Below, in pieces: positions 25,219-33,625 of a stretch of 64,000 nt of DNA; the stretch's first letter is position 1, and the number at the start of each line of letters is the position of its first letter. Both the position numbers and the translations under genes were made by a program. Under the pieces are notes generated by a model, which saw only the letters and a list, made by a program, of their open reading frames with translations, had not been told where the DNA came from and searched no databases. Origin of the DNA: JADJLQ01 sp044227925 (GTDB taxonomy: Bacteria; Bacteroidota; Bacteroidia; Chitinophagales; Saprospiraceae). The stretch lies in contig JBGAVW010000018.1 of assembly GCA_044227925.1 (NCBI GenBank), forward strand, positions 1 through 64,000. The letters run 5' to 3'.

Positions 25219-26739
25219 ATGTCCGTGCGTGTAAGATTTGCTCCATCACCTACCGGTGCTCTACATATAGGAGGTGTAAGAACCGCCCTATATAATTACT
25301 TAATTGCTAAAAAAACTAATGGAACTTTTATCTTAAGAATAGAAGATACAGACCAGGGCCGATTTGTTTCGGGAGCTGAAGATTACATTCGTGAAGCCTT
25401 GAAATGGTGTGGGATAGAACCAACAGAAGGGCAGGGATATCGCGAGGTGTACGGACCATATCGTCAATCTGAAAGGAAACTGCTTTATCATGATTTTGTG
25501 CAGAAACTATTGAATATGGGAGCAGCGTATTATGCTTTCGATACCGAATCTGAACTCGAGCATATGCGTGACAAGCTCTCTAACGAAGGTGTTCCTGCCC
25601 CTAAATACGATGCTTCAGTAAGAATGGGAATGAAAAACAGCCTCACTTTTAGTCAAGCTGAGGTCAAATCATGGTTGGAAGCAGGGAAACCTTATGTAAT
25701 CAGGTTGCTTGTAAACCCCGGAGATCAGGTTAGTTTTGTAGATACCATCCGTGGGGAGGTAAACTTTGATACTTCTGAGTTGGATGATAAAGTGTTGGTT
25801 AAAGCGGACGGCATGCCTACGTACCATTTTGCTAATGTAGTAGATGATCATTTGATGCAAATCAGCCATGTTATAAGAGGTGAGGAGTGGATCAGCAGCA
25901 CGGGACATCATTTATTATTATACAAGGCTTTCGGCTGGTCTCATCCTGAGTTTGCACATTTACCATTAATTATGAGACCTGACGGTAAAGGCAAATTGAG
26001 CAAAAGAGACGGAGCTAAATTTGGGATACCCGTATTTCCTCTTTCATGGATGGGGAGTAGCCCGGAAGAAAGTTTCATTGGTTTTAGAGAATTTGGATTT
26101 GAACCTGAAGCAACCATAAACTTTCTTGCCTTTCTGGGATGGAATCCTGGCACAGACCAGGAATTATTTTCATTGGAGGAATTGGTGCAAACATTTGATA
26201 TAAGCAGAGTGCATTTAGGTGGTGCCCGTTTTGATATGGACAAAGCAAAATGGTTTAATCAACAATATATCCGAAAAATGTCCGTTCAAACTATTCAGTC
26301 CAAATTACGCCCTATTTTGAATGCTATCGGCATAGTTGTTTCTGATGAAAAATTAAGTCTTATAATAAAGCTTTTCCAGGAGCGGGTGCATTTAATCAAA
26401 GAAATACCCGAACAGGCTTCTTATTTATTTTCTGAACCCAATGATGTGGATATGGAGGCATTAAAAAAGCAATGGAAACCTGAACTGAAAGACAAAATAT
26501 TGGATTATACTGCATCCCTTAGCAGTGTATCCGATTTTACCTCCTTCACGCTGGAATCATTTGCAAAGGAAAAACTAAAAGACTATAATTTAAAGCCTGG
26601 CGAAGTCTTCCCAATTTTCAGATTGGCACTGGCCGGAAGTCTTAATGGACCTACTGTCTTTCAAATGCTGGAAGTATTAGGCTTATCTGGCTTAGATCGA
26701 ATTAAAAATAGGGTAATTCAATTCAGCACTCTTGTTTAA
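25219..26739 (+). CDS. gltX: Glutamate--tRNA ligase
   Basis: A class I aminoacyl-tRNA synthetase charging tRNA-Glu. The 506-residue protein has the HIGH-type motif PTGALHIGG at 11-19, LRIEDTDQGR soon after, and the KMSKS-equivalent KLSKR at 259-263. The C-terminal anticodon-binding region is complete. Length matches the family. A tRNA-Gln gene lies 14 kb away; whether this enzyme is discriminating cannot be read directly. A 56-codon gene starts 11 bp after the stop. Confidence 0.97.
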   Translation: MSVRVRFAPSPTGALHIGGVRTALYNYLIAKKTNGTFILRIEDTDQGRFVSGAEDYIREALKWCGIEPTEGQGYREVYGPYRQSERKLLYHDFVQKLLNMGAAYYAFDTESELEHMRDKLSNEGVPAPKYDASVRMGMKNSLTFSQAEVKSWLEAGKPYVIRLLVNPGDQVSFVDTIRGEVNFDTSELDDKVLVKADGMPTYHFANVVDDHLMQISHVIRGEEWISSTGHHLLLYKAFGWSHPEFAHLPLIMRPDGKGKLSKRDGAKFGIPVFPLSWMGSSPEESFIGFREFGFEPEATINFLAFLGWNPGTDQELFSLEELVQTFDISRVHLGGARFDMDKAKWFNQQYIRKMSVQTIQSKLRPILNAIGIVVSDEKLSLIIKLFQERVHLIKEIPEQASYLFSEPNDVDMEALKKQWKPELKDKILDYTASLSSVSDFTSFTLESFAKEKLKDYNLKPGEVFPIFRLALAGSLNGPTVFQMLEVLGLSGLDRIKNRVIQFSTLV

Positions 26740-26750
26740 ATTTATGGGTC

Positions 26751-26921
26751 ATGCGGAAAAAAAAGGAACAACCAAACGTGCATAAAGAACTTAAAGATTT
26801 TGATATTATAGTGAACCCTTTTGGTGAACTAAAATCAAATCTTAGCATAGATAAGATCAATGAATTTTTAAATAAGCATGTCCCCGACAAAAGGGTAGGA
26901 GATAAATCAGAAGAAGAATAA
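26751..26921 (+). CDS. Small conserved-looking protein downstream of gltX (56 aa)
   Basis: The frame ATG 26751 to TAA 26919-26921 encodes 56 residues, too short for usual ORF cut-offs. It has a Lys-rich start, a central DFDIIVNPFGELKSNLSID segment, then KINEFLNKHVPDKR and an acidic end. I recall similar small proteins with the FDI..N.FGE...N...DKINEFLN pattern in other Bacteroidota, so I regard it as a real gene of unknown function. It begins 11 bp after the gltX stop on the same strand, implying co-transcription. No membrane segment or cysteine is present. Confidence 0.7.
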   Translation: MRKKKEQPNVHKELKDFDIIVNPFGELKSNLSIDKINEFLNKHVPDKRVGDKSEEE

Positions 26922-27062
26922 AAGACATACAAAAAAGGATATATCGCCTCGGTCAGTGCATCTCGGATAACTGATTTAGTACTTCCTTTTTCCCGGCTTT
27001 TTTACATTTTTTTTTAGTCCGTGCAACCTTTTTATCTCATTCCTTGTCATTATATTCGTTCA

Positions 27063-27623
27063 ATGTCCACTACAATTTGGGGTAATAGGCCGGATGAAAA
27101 AGCGTTAGTCGATGCTTGTTTGTCGGGTCAAAGGACTGCGCAGGCAAAACTGTATGATCAGTACTCTCAGGCAATGTACAATATTTGCTTGAGAATGGTC
27201 TCTTTACCCGAAGAAGCGGAAGATCTATTGCAAGAGTCTTTTGTGGATGTTTTCTCCCATTTGCAATCATACCGGCATGAATCCACCTTAGGCGCCTGGA
27301 TAAAGCGTATAGTGGTGAATAGATGTATAAACCGGCTAAAGAGTCGTAAAATACAGCTTACAGAGCTTACATCGAATCACGAGCCTCCTCCCGAAAAAGA
27401 AGATGGCTATGATTTTGATGATGATGACCTGAGGGTAACTAAAATAAAAAAAGCGATTACTTTATTACCTGATGGTTATAGGACAGTGCTCAGTCTGTAT
27501 TTGTTTGAAGGTTACGATCATGCAGAGATTGGAGAGATTTTAAACATCTCTGAAGAGACCTCAAAGTCACAATACAGCAGAGCTAAAGTGAAACTCAAAG
27601 AATTAATAGTTCAATTAAAATGA
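27063..27623 (+). CDS. ECF-type RNA polymerase sigma factor
   Basis: A sigma-70 family protein of 186 residues from ATG 27063; a GTG 14 codons earlier would give 200. Region 2 (about 15-85) contains YNICLRMVSLPEEAEDLLQ followed by FVDVFSHLQSY and TLGAWIKRIVVNRCIN. Region 4 (about 120-180) ends in a helix-turn-helix: GYDHAEIGEILNISEETSKS. Between them lies an acidic linker with a run of Asp. There is no region 1 or 3, as expected for extracytoplasmic-function sigma factors. The next gene, 4 bp on, encodes a single-pass membrane protein that is the likely anti-sigma factor. Confidence 0.93.
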   Translation: MSTTIWGNRPDEKALVDACLSGQRTAQAKLYDQYSQAMYNICLRMVSLPEEAEDLLQESFVDVFSHLQSYRHESTLGAWIKRIVVNRCINRLKSRKIQLTELTSNHEPPPEKEDGYDFDDDDLRVTKIKKAITLLPDGYRTVLSLYLFEGYDHAEIGEILNISEETSKSQYSRAKVKLKELIVQLK

Positions 27624-27627
27624 GAAA

Positions 27628-28209
27628 ATGAAAGAAGACAAATTAAAAAAGTTTATTGCAGATCACCGGGATGAGTTTGATCAGGAACGACCATCTTCTC
27701 AGGTTTGGTCTCAAATAGAAAAGCAGCTTCATTCCAATGTTTCTGACACCCCTAAAATCAAAACCCTGATTTTGAAAATGATGAAGATTGCAGCTGGTGT
27801 ATGCATTTTACTTCTGGCAGGGGCAGGCGGTGGAGCCTATGTACAGCAAGCAAAATATGGTGAGGCTTCAGCCATCACAAACAAACAAAACCGGGCAGAA
27901 TACCTGGAAGCAAAAACCTATTTTACAAATCAAATAGATTCCAAACTACTTGAACTACAGAAATACCAGTCTGGAGATGATGTAATTCATGAGCTCAATC
28001 AAATTGATCAGATTTCATCAGAGTTAAAAATGGAAATATTGAAAAATCCGGATCAGGACAAGGATTTACTCATAAAACAAATGATCATGCAATATCAGCA
28101 AAAATTGTCCACGCTAAATAAGATCCTTGATAAACTTGAAAATTCCAATCAATCAAATACTAATCAATCTACTAAATTAACCAAACCAAATGATACGCTT
28201 CAACTTTAA
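27628..28209 (+). CDS. Probable single-pass membrane anti-sigma factor
   Basis: A 193-residue protein: a polar cytoplasmic N-terminus (1-50, with ADHRDEFDQERPSSQVWSQI), one transmembrane helix (about 53-72) and a coiled-coil-like outer part (90-170) rich in Gln/Leu/Lys, ending in an Asn/Ser/Thr tail. I do not see the zinc-binding HxxxCxxC motif of ZAS anti-sigma factors. The role is inferred from topology and its place 4 bp after the sigma gene. Its last 20 bp overlap the following gene in another frame, implying coupled translation. Confidence 0.75.
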   Translation: MKEDKLKKFIADHRDEFDQERPSSQVWSQIEKQLHSNVSDTPKIKTLILKMMKIAAGVCILLLAGAGGGAYVQQAKYGEASAITNKQNRAEYLEAKTYFTNQIDSKLLELQKYQSGDDVIHELNQIDQISSELKMEILKNPDQDKDLLIKQMIMQYQQKLSTLNKILDKLENSNQSNTNQSTKLTKPNDTLQL

Positions 28210-29311
28210 TCTGATTTTTTCCCTTCTATTGCCCTTGTTTATATATGGTAGGGATGGTGATTTTTCTAAAAATATTCACAAAGAATACGATGTGCCTTCA
28301 AATGCTACGGTAGAGTTAATAAATAAATATGGCTATGTAAAAGTCCATGCCTGGGATAAAAGAATTGCAAGTATTGATGTAAACATTCTGGCCAATACCT
28401 CCAGCCAGGACAGAGCTAATGAAATATTTGACAGAATAAATGTCAATTTTACAACCACGAGTAATTACATCAAGGCTGAAACCACCATCAGCAGTAATAA
28501 CGGAAAAAGCAGTTGGTGGGATTGGAAAAGCTGGATTGGGTGGAATGATGGTAAGTCCTCATACAAGATCAATTATGATGTTTACATACCTGTTGACCTT
28601 TATCTTAAATTAAATCTTAAATATGGTGATGCTTTTGTGGATAAACTGGAGAGAGATGCTACTTTGAAGATTTCTTATGGACACCTCAGGCTGGATGAAT
28701 TGGCAGGCAACCTGGACCTGGATCTGGCATACAGCGATGGCAATTTAGGTGATATCAGGGACGGAAAAATCAGACTGCGGTATAGTAATATTTCAATGGC
28801 AGATATGCAAAATGGCAGCCTGGATTTCCGATATTCTGATATTAAAATGAAAAAGGGAGGCAATATTAAAGCAGAATCTGCTTATGGAGAACTCAATGCA
28901 GAAAAAATAAGCACCATCGATATCAGTAGTAAATACGATGACATTCAAATCAGCAATGTCGATGAAATATATGCAAGTAGTGGTTACTCTGATTTTGATC
29001 TTGGTAAAATAAATAAACGATCCAGCTTTACATCCTCTTATGGGGATATCATTATCCGGGATATAGATGCGGCTTTTACCAATATTGACCTAAAGACCAG
29101 TTATACCGATATCAGAATAAACTCTCATGGCAACAGCTATAAATTAGATGCCTCAGGAAACTATGCAGATATCAAAACTACCTCTGATTTTAATAGTACT
29201 TACCTTATTGATAAATCCAATTCTAAATCCATAAAAGGATATTCCAAATCCGAAAATTCAGGAGGTCTGATCAGGGCTACCTTGTCCTATGGGGGATTGA
29301 GGATAGACTGA
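28190..29311 (+). CDS. Exported DUF4097-like beta-solenoid protein
   Basis: A 373-residue protein with a signal peptide (about 1-20, ending in a YGR site) and then a long repeat-rich beta structure. Residues about 110-340 carry recurring blocks like LKYGDAFVDKLE, ISYGHLRLDEL, LRYSNISMADM and FRYSDIKMKKG, at roughly 20-residue spacing: the pattern of putative auto-adhesin (DUF4097/DUF2807) solenoids. A tryptophan cluster, SWWDWKSWIGW, stands near 104-114. It begins inside the anti-sigma gene, making a three-gene sigma/anti-sigma/adhesin-like unit. Periplasmic or cell-surface location is inferred. Confidence 0.8.
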   Translation: MIRFNFNLIFSLLLPLFIYGRDGDFSKNIHKEYDVPSNATVELINKYGYVKVHAWDKRIASIDVNILANTSSQDRANEIFDRINVNFTTTSNYIKAETTISSNNGKSSWWDWKSWIGWNDGKSSYKINYDVYIPVDLYLKLNLKYGDAFVDKLERDATLKISYGHLRLDELAGNLDLDLAYSDGNLGDIRDGKIRLRYSNISMADMQNGSLDFRYSDIKMKKGGNIKAESAYGELNAEKISTIDISSKYDDIQISNVDEIYASSGYSDFDLGKINKRSSFTSSYGDIIIRDIDAAFTNIDLKTSYTDIRINSHGNSYKLDASGNYADIKTTSDFNSTYLIDKSNSKSIKGYSKSENSGGLIRATLSYGGLRID

Positions 29312-29399
29312 TTTTGCAAGTCTGACTCTTAGGCAAAGAGGTTACTAGAACATCACATTATTTTTGGTTAAATACGGTGTACGTATTGTACTTTAAGAT

Positions 29400-29430
29400 A
29401 TTGTCTATTCAAAGTTGAATGCTATCTTTA
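29400..29430 (+). promoter_or_regulatory. Promoter of the MFS gene with internal palindrome
   Basis: TTG (29401-29403) and TATCTTTA (29423-29430) are spaced 19 bp and resemble the -33 and -7 boxes. Between them lies the palindrome ATTCAA-AG-TTGAAT (29407-29420). The ATG is only 4 bp past the -7 box, so the transcript would be leaderless or nearly so. Confidence 0.4.
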
Positions 29431-29434
29431 CCGA

Positions 29435-30745
29435 ATGCAACCAACTGCAGTACTCAAAAATGACCCAAAGCTTATCAGGAGCTGGGCGATGTTTGATTGG
29501 GCAAACAGTTCTTATTCTCTTGTAATATCATCAGCGGTTTTTCCGGCTTATTTTGCAGCGGTCACGGATAAGACCATACAGGTTGGAAATTCAATTATGC
29601 CCAATTCCGCCTACTTTACTTTTACCATATCCATAGCATATATATTTGTTGCTTTGGGATTGCCTATTCTGAGCGGTATTGCAGACTATAGTGGTAAGCG
29701 ATTGTACTTCCTTAAGTTATTCACTCTGATTGGGTCTATAGCTTGTATTTCCTTATATTATTTTAAAGGCATGAGTACACTATGGTTAGGTACGCTGGGA
29801 TTTATGGTGGCCAGCATTGGGTTTACCAGTAGCCTTGTTTTTTACAACTCCTTCTTGCCGGTAATTTCTACCGAAGACAGATATGATCACACCAGTGCCC
29901 GTGGATTTGCATATGGATACATTGGATCGGTATTATTACTTATCATCAATTTAGTAGTAATTAAATTTCATTCTTCACTCGGCATACAGGAAGAGTCATC
30001 CGCTGTACGGCTTGCATTTGTAATGGTTGGTCTGTGGTGGTTTTTCTTTGCTCAAATTCCGTTTAGGAAATTGCCTCCTGACTCACAGGAAAAGTTTGAA
30101 AAAGGAATCTGGAGCAAAGGATACCAGGAATTACTTAATGTGTGGCAGAGGCTAAAACATCAAAAATCATTACGAAGGTTTTTACTTGCATTTTTCTTTT
30201 ATAGTGCCGGCGTACAGACAGTATTGTATTTAGCCGCCACATTCGCCAGTGATGAATTAAAATTTGGTGGATCAGAGTTAGTATTGATCATTCTTATTCT
30301 CCAATTAGTTGGACTGGTTGGAGCCAATTTTTTTGCATGGCTATCCAGGTTAAAAGGGAATAAATTTGTATTACTGATAATGCTTTCTTTGTGGATAGTA
30401 GTTTGTATCGGGGCCTATTTTACTTACACCAAGACTGCGTTTTATTTTGTAGCGTCAGGAGTAGGTCTGGTCATGGGAGGAATTCAGGCATTGTCAAGAT
30501 CATCTTATTCCAAATTATTGGATGACGACGAAGTCGATGTCACATCTTATTTCAGCTTTTATGATGTTCTTGAAAAATTGGCTATAGTAGCTGGGACGCT
30601 GAGCTTTGGATATATAAATGTATTGAGTGGTGGAATGAGAAATTCGGTGCTGGTATTGATAATTTATTTCGCCATTGGAATTTTTATACTTTCTACCGTA
30701 GATATGAGCATGGCCAAGAGAGAAATAAAAATGAAACGTAAATAA
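29435..30745 (+). CDS. MFS transporter of the UMF1/Atg22-like family
   Basis: A 436-residue inner-membrane protein with about 12 hydrophobic helices. The start RSWAMFDWANSSYSLVISSA is the signature of the UMF1 branch of the major facilitator superfamily (bacterial relatives of yeast Atg22), as are SGIADYSGKR near 85 and GGIQALSRSSYSKLL near 350. Yeast Atg22 exports amino acids from the vacuole; the bacterial substrate is not known. The gene is preceded by a possible promoter with a palindrome in its spacer and followed after 23 bp by a histidine kinase gene, so both may be co-transcribed. Confidence 0.9.
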   Translation: MQPTAVLKNDPKLIRSWAMFDWANSSYSLVISSAVFPAYFAAVTDKTIQVGNSIMPNSAYFTFTISIAYIFVALGLPILSGIADYSGKRLYFLKLFTLIGSIACISLYYFKGMSTLWLGTLGFMVASIGFTSSLVFYNSFLPVISTEDRYDHTSARGFAYGYIGSVLLLIINLVVIKFHSSLGIQEESSAVRLAFVMVGLWWFFFAQIPFRKLPPDSQEKFEKGIWSKGYQELLNVWQRLKHQKSLRRFLLAFFFYSAGVQTVLYLAATFASDELKFGGSELVLIILILQLVGLVGANFFAWLSRLKGNKFVLLIMLSLWIVVCIGAYFTYTKTAFYFVASGVGLVMGGIQALSRSSYSKLLDDDEVDVTSYFSFYDVLEKLAIVAGTLSFGYINVLSGGMRNSVLVLIIYFAIGIFILSTVDMSMAKREIKMKRK

Positions 30746-30768
30746 ATATTTATTTTCAAGGCAGACTC

Positions 30769-32766
30769 ATGTTAAAAAAGATCAGTCTTTTTATTTTCTT
30801 GCTGCTTTGTTCTGGTATATTCTATTCACAATCCCGGGTAATTGATTCTTTGGAAATCTTGATAAAAACCAATCCGGCTGAAATAGATTTGATGAAAATT
30901 TACAATCAAATTGCCATTAGCTTTTTGGAAATATCAGAATACGATAAAGTTTTATCATTTGCTGAGAAGGCGCTGGCAATAGCGGATAAATTAAACGTAC
31001 CAAAAGAAAAAGCGAAGGCAATCAGTAGTATTGGAAGAGTATATTACAAAAGGTTTAAATACGAAGAAGCCTTTCAACAATACAATGAGGTATTGAAGAT
31101 CAGTGAATCGATTCAGGATTCTTTTATGATCGGTAAAAGCTATACGGATATTGCAGGAACCTTTTATATGCCTGGAAATTACATCGAAGCATTGAATTAT
31201 TGCTTAAAAGGCCTCAGATACATGGAGGCTATTAAGGACACGAAGATGATGGCTTACATCATAGTCAGGATTGGTCTTATTCATTATTATCTGGAAGATT
31301 ACGACAGCGCGTTAAAAGATTTTCAGAAATCGTATGTTCTTTCACAGCAAGCCGGAGACCACTACAATGAAGCCTTTTCTTTCAAAAATATTGGCGTTAT
31401 TTTCTACAAACAGGGCGAAAGCCTGTTACAGGCACGGGACACAACGGCTGCCTTAGTTAAATACCAGGCTTCCTTGGATAATTACTTGAAGTCTTATCAG
31501 TTGCAGTTTGAAAGTAAAGACGAATCTGGATTGTTGGAAGTGTATCACCCATTAGGGAATACCTACGAAAGGCTTGGCCGATTGGCGATAGAAAGGAAAA
31601 ACTATTTTGAAGGAATGCGGCTTCTGGAACTTGCCATGGTGAATTTTCAGTCTTTTTTGCACCAGGCAACAAAAATTTCTGATAAAAATTACATGTCCGA
31701 AGCACTCTATGCAATGGGACACCTTAACCTGTACTTAAAAAAATATGATAAAGCATTATCCCAATTTAAGCAAGGTTTGAAATTATCTAACCAGATCAAC
31801 ATGACTTCCAATAAACAAGTTGGGTATTGTCACTTGGCAGAATATTTTGAAATAATAAAAGATTATCCGGCGACACTGGTATACTTGAAACTATGCGAAC
31901 AGTACAAAGATAGTGTGGTTAATTTGGAAATCGAGCGGAAAGCCCTGCGGTTAAAATCTAACTATGAAATAGAAAAAAAAGAAAAGGAGATTAAACTACT
32001 GACCAGTGAAAACCAAATCAAAACGCTGTTAGCAGAAAGAGAACGCCAACAAAGGAATCTGGCGTGGGCAGTTTTCTTGTTATTTGGAATTGTTGCTATT
32101 TCCGGGTTCTATTTTTATTATCTCAGAAAACAAAAGCAAAATCTTTTGGCAATGAATTCAGAAAGAGAACGGATTAGTGCGGAATTGCACGACGAGTTAG
32201 GATCTACGTTGAGTGGAATTTCGATGTATAGCCATTTGATGAAATCCCAAATCCAAATGCACCATTTTCAAAACCTGTTGCAATCGGTTGAGATCGTTCA
32301 GAAAAGCAGTCAGGAAATGATAGATAAAATATATGAAATTATCTGGATGCTTAATCCACAGGAAAATTCAATTCAACATGTGGCTAATCAGTTGAGGCAG
32401 TTTGGTTCCAAAATGGCAACGGTTGGTAATTTTTTCTTTGAAATGAATGACTCAGTGAAGAATTCATTAAAGGTTTCCCCTGAAGTGTTGAAAAATGTGT
32501 ATCTAATCTTCAAGGAGGCTATCAATAATGCGGTAAAATATAGTCATGCCTCACAGTTGGTCTTAAAAATAGGGCAGGCAAATGAGAATGAGTTAACCAT
32601 GGTATTGGAAGACAATGGAGTGGGATTCGACCAAGGGACGGTTCGCCAAGGAAATGGACTCAAAAACATGCAAGACCGGGCAAAAAAAATAAATGCAAAG
32701 CTTGTGTTAGATTCTAAAAAGGATATCGGTACTAAAGTGGTATTAACTCTTAATATGAAAATGTAA
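30769..32766 (+). CDS. TPR-containing sensor histidine kinase (HisKA_3/NarX-LytS-like)
   Basis: A 665-residue sensor kinase. A signal peptide (1-20) leads into a periplasmic array of tetratricopeptide repeats (about 25-390), a coiled coil (390-425) and one membrane helix (about 428-448). The HisKA_3 dimerisation domain has ERISAELHDELGSTLSGI with phospho-acceptor His474, and the HATPase_c domain ends the protein, with FKEAINNAVKYS (N box), EDNGVGFDQG and GNGLKNM. Such kinases pair with LuxR-type response regulators in Bacteroidota. None is adjacent, so it is an orphan here. The C-terminus faces a convergent rplY. Confidence 0.93.
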   Translation: MLKKISLFIFLLLCSGIFYSQSRVIDSLEILIKTNPAEIDLMKIYNQIAISFLEISEYDKVLSFAEKALAIADKLNVPKEKAKAISSIGRVYYKRFKYEEAFQQYNEVLKISESIQDSFMIGKSYTDIAGTFYMPGNYIEALNYCLKGLRYMEAIKDTKMMAYIIVRIGLIHYYLEDYDSALKDFQKSYVLSQQAGDHYNEAFSFKNIGVIFYKQGESLLQARDTTAALVKYQASLDNYLKSYQLQFESKDESGLLEVYHPLGNTYERLGRLAIERKNYFEGMRLLELAMVNFQSFLHQATKISDKNYMSEALYAMGHLNLYLKKYDKALSQFKQGLKLSNQINMTSNKQVGYCHLAEYFEIIKDYPATLVYLKLCEQYKDSVVNLEIERKALRLKSNYEIEKKEKEIKLLTSENQIKTLLAERERQQRNLAWAVFLLFGIVAISGFYFYYLRKQKQNLLAMNSERERISAELHDELGSTLSGISMYSHLMKSQIQMHHFQNLLQSVEIVQKSSQEMIDKIYEIIWMLNPQENSIQHVANQLRQFGSKMATVGNFFFEMNDSVKNSLKVSPEVLKNVYLIFKEAINNAVKYSHASQLVLKIGQANENELTMVLEDNGVGFDQGTVRQGNGLKNMQDRAKKINAKLVLDSKKDIGTKVVLTLNMKM

Positions 32767-32770
32767 TAAA

Positions 32771-32802
32771 AAAAGAGATCTTACAAATGCAAGACCTCTT
32801 TT
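32771..32802. terminator. Bidirectional terminator between histidine kinase and rplY
   Basis: The 12-bp arms 32771-32782 and 32791-32802 pair with one mismatch around an 8-nt loop and are flanked by A-rich and T-rich sequence. The structure sits between two convergent genes and can serve both. Confidence 0.7.
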
Positions 32803-32834
32803 CATCTTTATTAAAATTATTCGCTTACGAATTA

Positions 32835-33512
32835 TTTTTTAGCAGCAGGCTTGGCTGCAGCAGGCTTAGCTGCAGCTGGAGCAGCAGATGCTGCTTTGGC
32901 TGCAGGTGCAGCAGGAGCAGCTTTAGCGGCAGCAGGAGATGCAGCTGATTTTTCTTCTTCTTTGAGCGCCCGGGTTACATTTACAGATGCTATAGGAATG
33001 GCTCCGTCAGAAACACTTACAATTCCTGTAGGAAGGCTAATATCTCGTATACGGAGTGTACCGCCAACTTCAATATTTGTGATATCCGCTTTTATTTCAT
33101 TAACCAGGTTTTCAGGGCTTCCTTTAATTTTAATTTTTCTGGTTCTTTGTACCAACTTACCACCCGCTTTGACTCCGGCAGCATAACCATCTAATTTTAC
33201 GGGAACTTCCACCTGTACTACTTTACCTGGTACTAATTCCATGAAGTCAATATGCGAAACAGCATCAGTTACAGGATTGAATTGGAGTGATTTAACAAAC
33301 ACTGGTATACCACCTTCAGGAGTAATTAGTTTAGCAATTTTAAACTCTGAAGTATATATCAATGATTTTAATTCATGAGGTTCTACTGAATAATGGTGTG
33401 TATTTTTACCACCATATACTACACATGGAACCAATTTTTTTGCTCTTTCATCAACTGCACCACGAGTGCCATTGAGTGTACGAGCTTGTGCTTTTAATTC
33501 TATAGATTGCAT
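32835..33512 (-). CDS. rplY: 50S ribosomal protein L25/general stress protein Ctc
   Basis: L25 of the long Ctc type binds 5S rRNA in the large subunit. Residues 1-95 are the 5S-binding domain (LNGTRGAVDERAKKLVPCVVYGG and HIDF near 87-90) and residues 96-188 are the Ctc C-terminal beta domain. Residues 189-226 form an extra tail of Ala, Pro and Lys repeats ending KPAAKK, beyond the usual family length of about 190. The coding frame ends at a TAA just downstream of the tail (32832-32834). A canonical promoter lies 23 bp upstream of the ATG. Confidence 0.95.
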
Positions 33513-33534
33513 GATATGCTATTTTATCGGGCTG

Positions 33535-33563
33535 CAAATATACGACTATTTCCTTGATACAAA
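33535..33563 (-). promoter_or_regulatory. Promoter of rplY
   Basis: Read on the minus strand, TTTG (33563-33560), a 17-bp spacer and TATATTTG (33542-33535) match the Bacteroidota consensus exactly, followed by CAGCCCG. The rplY ATG is 22 bp downstream. Confidence 0.8.
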
Positions 33564-33625
33564 ATTATTTTTTACAAAGAAAAATAATTTAATAACCTAT
33601 TGATTATAAGTCAATTGTGAGTAAA

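Noticed and set aside
32851..33186. 111-codon plus-strand Ala/Gly-rich frame
   Set aside because: It is the antisense of the Ala/Pro/Lys tail of rplY; the low-complexity sequence keeps the opposite strand free of stops.
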